Shown here: positions 42,414-49,938 of the stretch, piece after piece | How positions within the stretch are numbered: the stretch's first letter is position 1 | Layout: each line of letters opens with the position of its first letter | From: Clostridia bacterium | Lineage (GTDB): Bacteria; Bacillota; Clostridia; Oscillospirales; Acutalibacteraceae | Reading direction: 5' to 3' | Assembly: GCA_017435865.1 (NCBI GenBank) | Contig: JAFSEF010000054.1 | Location: forward strand, 1-49,938 | Length of the DNA stretch: 49,938 bases | Notes under the pieces: model-generated | What the model was told of the DNA's origin: nothing | Seen by the model: only the letters and a program-made list of their open reading frames with translations | Databases searched by the model: none | Made by a program: the position numbers and the translations under genes

Positions 42414-43577
42414 ATGATTGGTCTGTTGATTGTAATATATATTGTCTTCATTTCACTCGGATTGCCTGATTCCATGTTCGGTGTCTCATGGCCTGTTTTA
42501 CATATTGAATTTGGTACTCCGGAAAGCTTTGCTTCACTCTACAGTGTTATAATTGGATTTTGTACGGGTGGCGTCAGTTTTATTGCAGGCAAACTTATAC
42601 GCAGATTTGGAACGGGAAAAGTTACTTTGTTTTCAACGCTTCTGACAGCTCTCGGACTTGTGGGAATCAGTTTTTCACCAAACTTGGTTGTCATGATGAT
42701 TTTTGCGGTTATTATGGGCTACGGTGCAGGTGCTATTGATACGGGGCTCAATAACTATGTGTCCCTTCACTATAAAGCAAAGCATATGAATTGGCTGCAC
42801 TGTTTCTGGGGGCTCGGTGTTACCATCAGTCCTGTGATCATGTCAGCTTTTCTCGGGGAGAATGGTGCATGGCGTAACGGATACAGAGTGGTAGCACTTA
42901 TACAGTTTGCGATTGCAATGATTGTTCTTGCAACCCTGAACAAGTGGAACAGCAATCATGATCAGGATTGCGAAAACAGGGAAACAAAAAAAGAATTGCC
43001 TGAAAAAAGCCTTTTTGATTTACTGAGAATCAAAGGTGTAAAAACAAGTATTCTGTCTCTCGGTCTGTATTGCGGCGGTGAATTTTTAATCGGAACATGG
43101 GGTGCAACTTATGCTGTCAATGTCTTTGCTGTTGCACCCGAAGAAGCTGCAAAATGGGTTTCTCTTTATTATTGCGGTATAATGATCGGCAGAATTATAT
43201 CAGGATTTTTATCTGAAAAACTGTCCGACAATACGCTTATTAAAGGCGGTATGACTCTTGCCGTTGCAGGAATGCTGTTGCTGCTTTTGCCGATCGGTAA
43301 ATATGCTCTTATCGGTTTGCTATTCATCGGCATCGGTTACGGTCCGGTTTTTCCGAGTGTCTTACATGATATTCATTCTCGATTCGGAACGGATTATTCA
43401 GCGGATATAACAGGTTATCATATGGGCGGTGCATATGCCACAGGTTTTGCAGTGCAGCTGCTTTACGGCTTTGTCGCTTCCGCTACCACCTTTACCATTA
43501 CTCCGTTTGTATTGATTGTGTTGGGAATCGGCGTTGTTGCTGCAACGTTCATCACGCTCAGAGTATTGAAAAAATAA
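42414..43577 (+). CDS. MFS transporter
   Basis: 387 residues with 12 hydrophobic helices. The start (MIGLLIVIYIVFISLGLPDSMFG) and GKLIRRFGTGKVTLFSTLL, AGAIDTGLNNYVSLHY, and WLHCFWGLGVTISPVIM resemble the sugar- or small-molecule-exporting MFS group (FucP/YfkF-like). AGGAG precedes the ATG. Substrate unknown. It has its own promoter and a strong terminator. Confidence 0.84.
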   Translation: MIGLLIVIYIVFISLGLPDSMFGVSWPVLHIEFGTPESFASLYSVIIGFCTGGVSFIAGKLIRRFGTGKVTLFSTLLTALGLVGISFSPNLVVMMIFAVIMGYGAGAIDTGLNNYVSLHYKAKHMNWLHCFWGLGVTISPVIMSAFLGENGAWRNGYRVVALIQFAIAMIVLATLNKWNSNHDQDCENRETKKELPEKSLFDLLRIKGVKTSILSLGLYCGGEFLIGTWGATYAVNVFAVAPEEAAKWVSLYYCGIMIGRIISGFLSEKLSDNTLIKGGMTLAVAGMLLLLLPIGKYALIGLLFIGIGYGPVFPSVLHDIHSRFGTDYSADITGYHMGGAYATGFAVQLLYGFVASATTFTITPFVLIVLGIGVVAATFITLRVLKK

Positions 43578-43593
43578 ATCTTTTGTTCCGTTC

Positions 43594-43627
43594 CTGCTTT
43601 TGCATACTTGCAAGAGCAGGTTTTTTG
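43594..43627 (+). terminator. Terminator of the MFS gene
   Basis: Stem CCTGCTTTTGCA (43594-43605) / TGCAAGAGCAGG (43610-43621), loop TACT, T run to 43627. The following 43628-43785 is non-coding with no clear promoter. Confidence 0.88.
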
Positions 43628-43785
43628 TGCTATGCTGTTGTTACGGTGAAAACCGAATTTATTTTTTGGAGAATGCTGTTTGAAAAGAAACAACACCTTG
43701 GAGATTGTAATGTAAACAGGAGGTTTGCAAATACATTCTCAGCAACCCTCTTGTGATTTCGTTATCTGTTACGAAAGGGTAAAAA

Positions 43786-44439
43786 ATGAACAATCTGAAG
43801 ATTCGATTAGAAGAAGAAAAAGACTATAAAGCAGTGGAAGAACTCACCCGTGAGGCCTTCTGGAATGTCTACAAGCCGGGTGCGGATGAACATTATTATG
43901 TACACATGATGCGATCGCACCCCGATTTTATTCCGTCCCTTGCATTCGTTCTTGAAAAAGACGGTGAGATCATCGGCAATATCATGTATACCAAGGCGTG
44001 GCTTGAGGATGAAGACGGAAACAGAAAAGAAATTCTGTCCTTCGGTCCGCTTTGTGTTGCACCTGCCTACCAACGGCAAAAACTCGGCAAACTGCTTATT
44101 GAACATTCTTTTGCGGTTGCAAAAGAAATGGGTTATGATGTCAATATCAATTTCGGTAACCCGGGTAACTATGTGGGCAGGGGATTTGTCAGCTGCAAAA
44201 AGAAGAATGTCAGTTTTATGGCTGACGGCAACTTCCCGACAGCGCTGCTTGTCTGCGAGCTGATTCCCGGTGTTCTTGACGGCAGAAAGTGGATGTATAT
44301 TCCGAGCTCCGCAGCCGATTGCTGTGATGATTCAGCCGCAGTTGAAGCCTTTGATTCACTGTTCCCGACAAAAGAAAAAAAATGGATGCCCAGTCAGGAA
44401 GAATTCTACATTTATAGTCATTCCTCAGTTGTAAGATAA
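43786..44439 (+). CDS. GNAT N-acetyltransferase (YhbS-like)
   Basis: 217 residues. The start LKIRLEEEKDYKAVEELTREAF, FVLEKDGEIIGNIMYTKA, FGPLCVAPAYQRQKLGKLLI (acetyl-CoA motif) and FGNPGNYVGRGFVSC are typical of the YhbS-like subgroup. GAAAGGG lies before the ATG. Substrate unknown. Confidence 0.86.
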   Translation: MNNLKIRLEEEKDYKAVEELTREAFWNVYKPGADEHYYVHMMRSHPDFIPSLAFVLEKDGEIIGNIMYTKAWLEDEDGNRKEILSFGPLCVAPAYQRQKLGKLLIEHSFAVAKEMGYDVNINFGNPGNYVGRGFVSCKKKNVSFMADGNFPTALLVCELIPGVLDGRKWMYIPSSAADCCDDSAAVEAFDSLFPTKEKKWMPSQEEFYIYSHSSVVR

Positions 44440-44446
44440 CAAAAAA

Positions 44447-44486
44447 GCTCTCCGCTTGCTTGTGCAAACGGGGAGCCGATTTTTAT
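44447..44486. terminator. Bidirectional terminator between the GNAT and phosphoesterase genes
   Basis: GCTCTCCG (44447-44454) / CGGGGAGC (44469-44476) with an inner TTGC/GCAA pair; A run before and T run after. Confidence 0.75.
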
Positions 44487-44502
44487 TTATTCATCTTTAA
44501 GA

Positions 44503-45939
44503 TTAAAAGTGTCCGCCGCGGATTGCAACAACGATTTCGTCGATTTTAAGATATATCAAACCGAAAAGTTCAATGATTTTATAAAACATTGTTCTTACGG
44601 TAAGTCTTAATCTGCTGTCCTCAAAGCCTTTGGTTTTCTGAATGGTAATGCTGTCAAGCAGTTCGCTGTTGTCGCCACGGAAGGTTTTGATTGCCATGGT
44701 GTCGGCGGTGAAATCAACTGTGGAATAGGTCGTGACATCGGCATTTTCAAATGCATAAGCCGTGTGCGGCCATTTTTCCATGTCTTCCATGGAACCCTGA
44801 TCGCAGCAAGCGTTTGTGTTGAGATAAATGATGCCGTTGGGGTCGGTGTAGGTTTCACCGCTTTCAGCCTTGCCGACAACAAGGCCGTCACTGATAAAGT
44901 GTGAACGTCCCTGCATATGGGTGTGACCCGTGAACACGATATCAAGGTCATACATTTCAAAAATCGGCTGGAATACCGCATTGAGCAGAATGCCGGTTTC
45001 GGGTTCAAGTGCCGCAATGCCGGGAGCATACAGGCCCTGGTGCATAACGCCGATTCTCCATTTTGCATCGGGGTTGGCTTCTACAGCTTCTGCAGCCATG
45101 GCTCTGTGGTCTGCTGCAGAACCGGAACAAGCGTCAAACATCAGATACAGCACATCACCGTAGCGGAACCAGAAATCTCTGTCAAGACCCGTAAAATACT
45201 TGCCGAAAAATTCGTTGGGCATATGGGTGTAATAGTCATACATCATGCCTTTTTTGTCGTGATTGCCGATGGCAAGTGCCATGGGCAGACTTCTTGTGTA
45301 TTCGGGCATCAGAAGAGTCTGCCATTCATCAGCGGCTTCACCTGTGGATGTGTTGTCGCCGGGGGACAGCAGGAAGCTGATGTCGGGATTCTTTGTGAGT
45401 GCTTCGTCGAGCACACTTTGCCACACATAACCGATTCTGGACTGTTCTTCGGGGTTGTCGTAGGACTGCCCACCAATCTGAATATCACCGATGAGCATCA
45501 TTTTGAAGCTGTCAAAGCATTTTGCTTCATACTTGTAAGCTTCGCTCCAGCTTTCGTCACCGAGCCACTGATAATAGTAGGTCGTATTGGCTTCAATGCC
45601 TGTCATGGTTACGCGGCAAACGAGCTGTTCGTCATTTTCGGCAGGGGTGGTTTCGCCTGTGAATTCAACAAAATCTGTCATGTTGCTTGTTTTTGCAAGT
45701 CTGACTTTCGGCTGTGCTGTGTCTTTGTCGGCATGCCAGCAAAGATTCAGCTGTGTTTCATCTGCACCGACACAAAGTGTGGGCAGGGTGTTTTCATCAC
45801 GCAAATCTGCGTAAACCGCATTCCATTCCTCCTGTGTCAGTGATTTGTTGTCAAATGCTGCAAAGGATGTCACAAAACAGGACTGCAGCAAGAACAAAAC
45901 GGAAAGAATGAGTGCCAATGCTTTTGAACAACGCTTCAT
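44503..45939 (-). CDS. Secreted purple-acid-phosphatase-like metallophosphoesterase
   Basis: 478 residues. Signal peptide: KALALILSVLFLLQSCFVTS then FAAF. A fibronectin-like N-terminal domain (about 45-140, TTYYYQWLGDESWSEAY) precedes the calcineurin-like fold: MLIGDIQIGG, LLSPGDNTSTGEAADEW, AIGNHDKKG, VMHQGLYAPG and VFTGHTHMQGRSH, the five metal motifs. The C-terminal helix (LTVRTMFYKIIELFG) resembles that of the secreted protein at 10247, possibly a shared retention signal. It probably hydrolyses phosphate esters outside the cell. Confidence 0.88.
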   Translation of the reverse strand: MKRCSKALALILSVLFLLQSCFVTSFAAFDNKSLTQEEWNAVYADLRDENTLPTLCVGADETQLNLCWHADKDTAQPKVRLAKTSNMTDFVEFTGETTPAENDEQLVCRVTMTGIEANTTYYYQWLGDESWSEAYKYEAKCFDSFKMMLIGDIQIGGQSYDNPEEQSRIGYVWQSVLDEALTKNPDISFLLSPGDNTSTGEAADEWQTLLMPEYTRSLPMALAIGNHDKKGMMYDYYTHMPNEFFGKYFTGLDRDFWFRYGDVLYLMFDACSGSAADHRAMAAEAVEANPDAKWRIGVMHQGLYAPGIAALEPETGILLNAVFQPIFEMYDLDIVFTGHTHMQGRSHFISDGLVVGKAESGETYTDPNGIIYLNTNACCDQGSMEDMEKWPHTAYAFENADVTTYSTVDFTADTMAIKTFRGDNSELLDSITIQKTKGFEDSRLRLTVRTMFYKIIELFGLIYLKIDEIVVAIRGGHF

Positions 45940-45975
45940 GGGAGTCCCTCCAAATAAATATTCTGTAATGTAATT

Positions 45976-46004
45976 ATTTTACTCCTTGCTTTTTCATTTG
46001 TCAA
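45976..46004 (-). promoter_or_regulatory. Promoter of the phosphoesterase gene
   Basis: Minus strand: TTGACA (45999-46004), 17-nt spacer, TAAAAT (45976-45981). Confidence 0.7.
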
Positions 46005-46052
46005 TAAAACATGCAAATAATTAGTTATTGCAGATCGGAATAACAGAAACGC

Positions 46053-46081
46053 TTGCTTTGAAAGTTGTCGGGTGGTATTAT
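46053..46081 (+). promoter_or_regulatory. Promoter of the MBL gene
   Basis: TTGCTT (46053-46058), 17-nt spacer, TATTAT (46076-46081) with extended -10 TGG. Confidence 0.5.
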
Positions 46082-46114
46082 GAAGATAAGATTCAGAATC
46101 GGAGGAAGTAAGCA

Positions 46115-46930
46115 ATGACCGTTTCGGAAAACAGAATTTATATGCTCAATTCGGTAACGGATACCATCTGTAACAGCTTCATCATCACGACCGATGACGG
46201 TAAACTGATCGTTATTGACGGAGGCTATGAAAGCGAAACTGATAATTTTCTTGCCAATCTCAGGCAGATCGCAGGCACTGCCAAACCACAGATCGATGCA
46301 TGGTTCCTGACCCATCCGCATTCAGATCACGTAAACTGCTTTTTTGAGTGCATGGAGTATCATGCAGATGAGTTGGATGTGAAATGCATTTATTATAATT
46401 TTCCGTCGCGTGGATTTTTTGAGGACAATGACGATTCGGCAATGCAGACCATTGATGATTTTTACCGTGTTCTGCCGTTGGTTGCCGATAGAATGCGTGT
46501 GCTGTGCGGCGGTGATACCCTGCAGATCGGCAATGCAAAGTTTTATATTTTGTATTCGCAGGATTTTGAAATCAAAAACTGCAACAATTCCTCCCTTGTT
46601 TTTCGCATGGAGCTTGGTGGTAAAAGTGTGATGTTCACAGGTGACAGCGAGACACAGGCAGGGGAAAAGATTTTACGTTTGTGGAAGGATTCAGGTCTTC
46701 TTGATTGTGATATCTGTCAGATGTCGCACCATGGACAGAGCGGGCTGCAACGAGAATTCTATGAAGCTGTCAATCCGCAGATTTGTCTTTGGCCGACTCC
46801 GTCGTGGCTCTGGACAAACTGCGACGGAACGGGTCCGTTCAAAACCCTCTTCACTCGCAGCTGGATGGAAGACCTCGGAGTCCATGAGCATTACATCATG
46901 AAAGACGGAAAACAAGTGATCACACTGTAA
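46115..46930 (+). CDS. MBL-fold metallohydrolase (ComEC-like)
   Basis: 271 residues. The metal motif is LTHPHSDHVNC (HxHxDH), followed by FTGDSETQAG and MSHHGQSGLQ; these match the MBL domain of ComEC-like and related soluble hydrolases. GGAGGAAG lies just before the ATG. No signal peptide or membrane segment, so it is a soluble enzyme. The substrate is unknown. Confidence 0.85.
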   Translation: MTVSENRIYMLNSVTDTICNSFIITTDDGKLIVIDGGYESETDNFLANLRQIAGTAKPQIDAWFLTHPHSDHVNCFFECMEYHADELDVKCIYYNFPSRGFFEDNDDSAMQTIDDFYRVLPLVADRMRVLCGGDTLQIGNAKFYILYSQDFEIKNCNNSSLVFRMELGGKSVMFTGDSETQAGEKILRLWKDSGLLDCDICQMSHHGQSGLQREFYEAVNPQICLWPTPSWLWTNCDGTGPFKTLFTRSWMEDLGVHEHYIMKDGKQVITL

Positions 46931-46944
46931 ATTTCATATATTTG

Positions 46945-46973
46945 TTGAAACTTTTGTAAGCTTCTGCTATACT
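46945..46973 (+). promoter_or_regulatory. Promoter of the nucleotidyltransferase gene
   Basis: TTGAAA (46945-46950), 17-nt spacer, TATACT (46968-46973) with extended -10 TGC. Confidence 0.65.
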
Positions 46974-47006
46974 GTGATTATGTCAACGTCTGAAAGGAGT
47001 TATTTT

Positions 47007-47915
47007 ATGAAAAACACAACTCTGGTTATTATGGCAGCAGGCATGGGCAGCCGTTATGGCGGACTCAAGCAGATGGATCCTATCGGGCCGAACGGGGAAG
47101 TCATTCTGGACTATTCCGTGTTCGATGCCATTGAAGCCGGTTTTGACAAGGTTATTTTTGTAATCAAGCATGAAATAGAAGAAGATTTCAAAGCACTCAT
47201 GCAGGGCAAGTATGAAGACAGAATTGAGGTCGGATACGCTTTTCAGCGAATCGATAACATTCCCGACGGATTCACTGTGCCCGAAGGAAGAGTCAAACCC
47301 TGGGGAACAGGTCACGCCGTGCTTTCTTGTGACGGTATGATTGACGGTCCCTTTGCTGTTATCAATGCCGATGATTATTACGGCAAAGAAACTTTCCGTC
47401 TTGTCTGTAATGCACTGAAAAAAGCAGAAAAAGACAGCGAATTCTGTATGGTCGGATTCAAGGTCGAAAACACACTCACCGAAAACGGCCATGTGGCAAG
47501 AGGGGTTTGTCAGACTGATGAAAACGGCTATCTGACCGACATTGTGGAACGCACCAAAATTGCCCGCAAGGACGGCAAGATCTGCTTTACCGAGGATGAC
47601 GGTGCATCATGGACCGAGCTTGCCGAGGGCAGCACCGTTTCCATGAATTGCTGGGGATTCAGCGGCATGATGATGATGGAACTGAAGAGCCGTTTTAAGG
47701 CATTTTTTGAAAAGAATGCCGACAATCTTACAAAGTGTGAATATTTCCTGCCCTTTGTGGTGGATGAACTGCTTAAGGAAGGTAAGGTCACCGTTAAGGT
47801 TATGGACACCACCGAAAAATGGTACGGTGTGACCTATAAGGAAGACAAAGCCGTTGTGATGGCAGCCCTCAGACAAAAGGTCATCGACGGTGTCTATCCC
47901 GAAAAGCTGTGGTAA
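47007..47915 (+). CDS. Sugar-phosphate nucleotidyltransferase-like protein
   Basis: 302 residues from ATG 47007 (GGAG 7 nt upstream). The family signature LVIMAAGMGSRYGGLKQMDP, then PWGTGHAVLSCDGMI and FAVINADDYYG (metal-binding Asp pair) are typical of the NTP_transferase fold of glucose-1-phosphate uridylyl/thymidylyltransferases. The C-terminal half is specific. It would activate a sugar-1-phosphate for glycan synthesis; the sugar is unknown. Confidence 0.86.
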   Translation: MKNTTLVIMAAGMGSRYGGLKQMDPIGPNGEVILDYSVFDAIEAGFDKVIFVIKHEIEEDFKALMQGKYEDRIEVGYAFQRIDNIPDGFTVPEGRVKPWGTGHAVLSCDGMIDGPFAVINADDYYGKETFRLVCNALKKAEKDSEFCMVGFKVENTLTENGHVARGVCQTDENGYLTDIVERTKIARKDGKICFTEDDGASWTELAEGSTVSMNCWGFSGMMMMELKSRFKAFFEKNADNLTKCEYFLPFVVDELLKEGKVTVKVMDTTEKWYGVTYKEDKAVVMAALRQKVIDGVYPEKLW

Positions 47916-47922
47916 AATACAA

Positions 47923-47958
47923 AAATAAGAGGTGCCGCTGTTGCACCTCTTATTTTTT
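47923..47958. terminator. Bidirectional terminator between the nucleotidyltransferase and TIGR01440 genes
   Basis: Stem AAATAAGAGGTGC (47923-47935) / GCACCTCTTATTT (47943-47955) with T run. Confidence 0.88.
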
Positions 47959-47965
47959 TAGTCTG

Positions 47966-48502
47966 TTATTCATCATACACGGCTCTTGCACCGCCGATGA
48001 ATTTAGGTCTTGTTCGGGCGGCAAGCACCATCGCTTCACCGATTCTGTTGTTTTCAAGCCGCAGGGGCACTGCAACCCGTTTCAGGTGCATGCCGATCAT
48101 CGTAAATCCGATATCAAGCCCTGCATCTGCCTTGATTTCTTCAATCACAACGGGATTCTCAAAGCCTGCATATGCCTTGGTGGCAAGCGAACCGCCTGCT
48201 TTTGGCTGCGGAATCACACTGACCTGTTCGGCAAAAGGAACAGCGTTGCGTTCGGTAACGATTGCACGGTTGAGGTGTTCACAGCACTGCACGGCAAGAA
48301 ACAGCCCCTTGCTTTTTGCAAAATCGTGCAGAGCATTAAAGATTTCCTGTGCCGTATCGGGGTTTGAGTTTGTGCCGATGCGTGATCCGACCACCTCGCT
48401 GGTGGAACAGCCGATTACCACAATGCTGCATGCCTGCAGATTTGCTTTTTCGTAAAGCTCCGCAATGGCTGCAGTTGTTTGTTCATAGATTGTTTGCTTC
48501 AT
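47966..48502 (-). CDS. TIGR01440/UPF0340 (YwlG-like) protein
   Basis: 178 residues with the family signature IVVIGCSTSEVVGSRIGTNS, AVQCCEHLNRAIVTE, VPQPKAGGSLAT-like text (IPQPKAGGSLATKAY), and GLDIGFTMIGMHLKRVAVPL. A conserved Firmicutes protein of unknown function. Housekeeping-like, followed by a strong terminator. Confidence 0.92.
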   Translation of the reverse strand: MKQTIYEQTTAAIAELYEKANLQACSIVVIGCSTSEVVGSRIGTNSNPDTAQEIFNALHDFAKSKGLFLAVQCCEHLNRAIVTERNAVPFAEQVSVIPQPKAGGSLATKAYAGFENPVVIEEIKADAGLDIGFTMIGMHLKRVAVPLRLENNRIGEAMVLAARTRPKFIGGARAVYDE

Positions 48503-48565
48503 AAAAACATCTCTTTTACAGTAAAATCAATATGGCTTATTATACTAAACCTCTTTGAAAAATGC

Positions 48566-48593
48566 AACCGCTTCGGCTGAAACCGAAGCGGTT
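48566..48593. terminator. Terminator after the XRE-membrane protein gene
   Basis: Perfect 11-bp stem AACCGCTTCGG (48566-48576) / CCGAAGCGGTT (48583-48593). The T run on the minus side is short, so strength is uncertain. Confidence 0.65.
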
Positions 48594-48596
48594 TTG

Positions 48597-49211
48597 TCAC
48601 GGTTCTTTGCTGATCACTTTTTTCTGCCATGTCCTTTTTCCACACTTCGGACACCGCAGATATCTTGTTCTGCCCATGTGCATGGCAAGGTTGACAGCCT
48701 TAAAGGTCGGCACATAACGGTGTCCGCAGGCCTTGCATTCGTAATAGCCTGCAATCTGTTCGATCTTCAATGCAAAGCCGCAGCCGACAAGGCAGGGAAT
48801 AAAGCCTGCAAAGATGAGCACCGTTCTCTGCCATTCCTCCATCGGCAGAAGGGATGCGATGAAGATCGGCACAAACAAAACAATGAGTGATAAAATACCG
48901 ACCACCCATTCAATGCGAAGTAAATTGCGGTCGCTTTGTTCCTTCTGTTTGATTACTTCAAGCAGGTTTTTTTCTGCTTCTTTGTTGTAGTTGTTCACGG
49001 TAATAACCTCCCCGGATAATAAATCGTTTACGCTGATTTCAAGAATTTCGCAAAGTCCGAGCATAACGGACGAATCGGGCATGGATTTACCCGTTTCCCA
49101 TTTCGACACGGCTCTGTCTGTGATGTTCAGCTTTTCTGCAAGCTGTGCTTGTGTCAGATTTTTCTTTTTTCTGCATTCGGCTATGAATCTGCCGATCTTT
49201 ATCTGATCCAT
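48597..49211 (-). CDS. XRE regulator with two membrane helices and a zinc ribbon
   Basis: 204 residues. Residues 1-65 are an XRE helix-turn-helix (KIGRFIAECRKKKNLTQAQL, ITDRAVSKWETGKSMPD). Two membrane helices follow (WVVGILSLIVLFVPIFIASL and TVLIFAGFIPCLVGCGFAL). A zinc ribbon with two Cys pairs ends the protein (ECKACGHRYVP, RCPKCGKRTW); it is placed on the same side as the HTH. So it is a membrane-tethered DNA-binding protein that may sense a membrane or metal signal. AAAGGAGG precedes the ATG. Confidence 0.88.
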   Translation of the reverse strand: MDQIKIGRFIAECRKKKNLTQAQLAEKLNITDRAVSKWETGKSMPDSSVMLGLCEILEISVNDLLSGEVITVNNYNKEAEKNLLEVIKQKEQSDRNLLRIEWVVGILSLIVLFVPIFIASLLPMEEWQRTVLIFAGFIPCLVGCGFALKIEQIAGYYECKACGHRYVPTFKAVNLAMHMGRTRYLRCPKCGKRTWQKKVISKEP

Positions 49212-49264
49212 GCTGTGCCTCCTTTCGCTTTCAGTTTATATGCCAGACGGCACAAAATAAACAC

Positions 49265-49395
49265 ACCAACGGTTGAACGGGGAGAACTCAAACGTTGGTA
49301 GAGTAAAAAATGAACCGAAAAACGGGGAATTATAACCCGGTTCAAGGCTTTTCAATGTTATAGCCGTCATTTGGTTTAAATCAATCCCCGTTTTT
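49265..49395. other. Structured non-coding segment
   Basis: Nested inverted repeats: ACCAACG (49265-49271)/CGTTGGT (49293-49299); GAACCG (49312-49317)/CGGTTC (49338-49343); AAAAACGGGGA (49318-49328)/TCCCCGTTTTT (49385-49395). The second and third pairs are mutually exclusive, and the last arm ends in T, so an attenuator-like switch is possible. No family recognised. Confidence 0.45.
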
Positions 49396-49442
49396 ATTCA
49401 AAAGAATGTTGGGAATTTTTTTGCATTTCAGTCTTCATTATG

Positions 49443-49471
49443 TTGAATTTTTGTGTGGTATATGATACAAT
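49443..49471 (+). promoter_or_regulatory. Promoter of the last gene
   Basis: TTGAAT (49443-49448), 17-nt spacer, TACAAT (49466-49471). Confidence 0.6.
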
Positions 49472-49493
49472 ATAAATGTGAAGAGGGAGTTGT

Positions 49494-49874
49494 ATGGAGT
49501 ATCAGTACATAGGAAAACTGAATATTGGGCCATTAGAGGACGAGTTTGGTTCTCTGGCAACTGATGAACTTATATTGACGCAAGAGCGAGACGATCATAT
49601 AAAAGACCGTCACCAAGCCGATTATAATCTCTTTCATAAATGTGTGTTTGATGTAATAAGTATTCCGGATTTAATACTTAAGGATGCCAAAAATAAAAAT
49701 ACTGTTATGTATATCAAATACATAGAAGAAACAAATGTCAATATTGTCATACGGCTTTCATTGGAAACAGAAGGTTCGAATTATAAGAATTCAATCATTA
49801 CCTCATATCGAGTGGGTGCTAAGAATTTAAAAAGATTTACAAAAAACAATAAAATACTTTACAAGAAAGAATAA
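49494..49874 (+). CDS. Stand-alone PBECR-like (BECR-fold) nuclease-type protein
   Basis: 126 residues, no signal peptide. The pattern ELILTQERDDHIKDRHQADY, with a later IIRLS-like core and SIITSYRVGAKNLKRFTK, resembles PBECR domains (phage Barnase-EndoU-ColicinE5/D-RelE-like), RNase-fold units usually found at the C-terminus of phage head proteins or polymorphic toxins. Here it is an independent gene with its own promoter and a GGGAG site 4-5 nt before the ATG. No antitoxin gene is seen nearby in the window. Call based on short motifs. Confidence 0.6.
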   Translation: MEYQYIGKLNIGPLEDEFGSLATDELILTQERDDHIKDRHQADYNLFHKCVFDVISIPDLILKDAKNKNTVMYIKYIEETNVNIVIRLSLETEGSNYKNSIITSYRVGAKNLKRFTKNNKILYKKE

Positions 49875-49938
49875 TTGTGATATAATACAATTATACTGAT
49901 ATAAACGATTTGGAAGTAGAGAATGTGCTTCTACGCAC

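Noticed and set aside
44917-45843. 308-codon open frame on the plus strand
   Set aside because: Antisense of the secreted phosphoesterase, whose signal peptide and metal motifs show the true strand.

Overview
The window looks like a chromosomal segment of an anaerobic gut Firmicute (class Clostridia, probably Oscillospirales/Ruminococcaceae-like). The grounds are strong GGAGG-type ribosome sites, many TTGACA-N17-TATAAT promoters, Gram-positive-type genes (YlmC/YmxH, TIGR01440/YwlG, PadR with HAAS-domain membrane partners, BspA-like LRR, meso-diaminopimelate dehydrogenase) and many short glycan/sugar catabolic operons with Gfo/Idh/MocA dehydrogenases, AP-endonuclease-like sugar isomerases, GPH/MFS transporters and a GH127-type hydrolase. 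No rRNA, CRISPR array, transposase or prophage was seen. All names rest on reading motifs by eye, without database searches.

Layout. 1-862: end-truncated surface protein with a Pro/Cys-rich tail. 1069-5984: a sulfonation module. cysD, cysN (with a decayed APS-kinase tail) and a cysC-cysQ fusion form one minus-strand operon divergent from a sulfotransferase; no APS/PAPS reductase is present, so the PAPS is probably used to sulfonate something rather than for sulfur assimilation. 6058-9943: a PadR regulator followed by eight tandem paralogous single-pass membrane proteins with HAAS-type cytoplasmic domains and divergent short outer tails. 10106-12518: a secreted multi-domain protein with its own promoter and terminator. 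12536-16958: a four-gene catabolic operon (isomerase, sulfatase-superfamily hydrolase with Thr at the usual formylglycine position, two oxidoreductases) behind a promoter with a palindromic operator.

17114-21658 is a defence-like patch: a single-chain MmeI-type type IIG restriction-modification enzyme, a small Cys-rich ORF, a frameshifted remnant of a second type IIG 3' end, and a DUF2971 protein. 21774-28850: LRR membrane protein and MFS transporter operon, then an oxidoreductase, a NAGPA-type phosphodiester glycosidase, an isomerase and a DUF6807 protein. 29009-31003: an AT-rich gene for a single-HKD phospholipase D-like nuclease fused to an SF3/AAA-like ATPase, the best candidate for an undescribed (probably defence) system. 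31048-34454: DAP dehydrogenase, GNAT, an orphan protein under a promoter with five phased AACGATT repeats, a chain of seven small hairpins, two tRNA-Ser genes, and YlmC.

34566-37531: macro-domain/HTH-like fusion, vWA protein and PHP phosphoesterase. 37547-41625: GH127-like hydrolase and MFS operon with a palindromic operator, and a sugar isomerase. 41777-49874: housekeeping and accessory genes (YgjP metallopeptidase, MFS, GNAT, secreted phosphoesterase, MBL hydrolase, nucleotidyltransferase, TIGR01440, XRE-membrane-zinc-ribbon protein) ending in a stand-alone PBECR-like nuclease-fold ORF behind a structured 130-bp segment.
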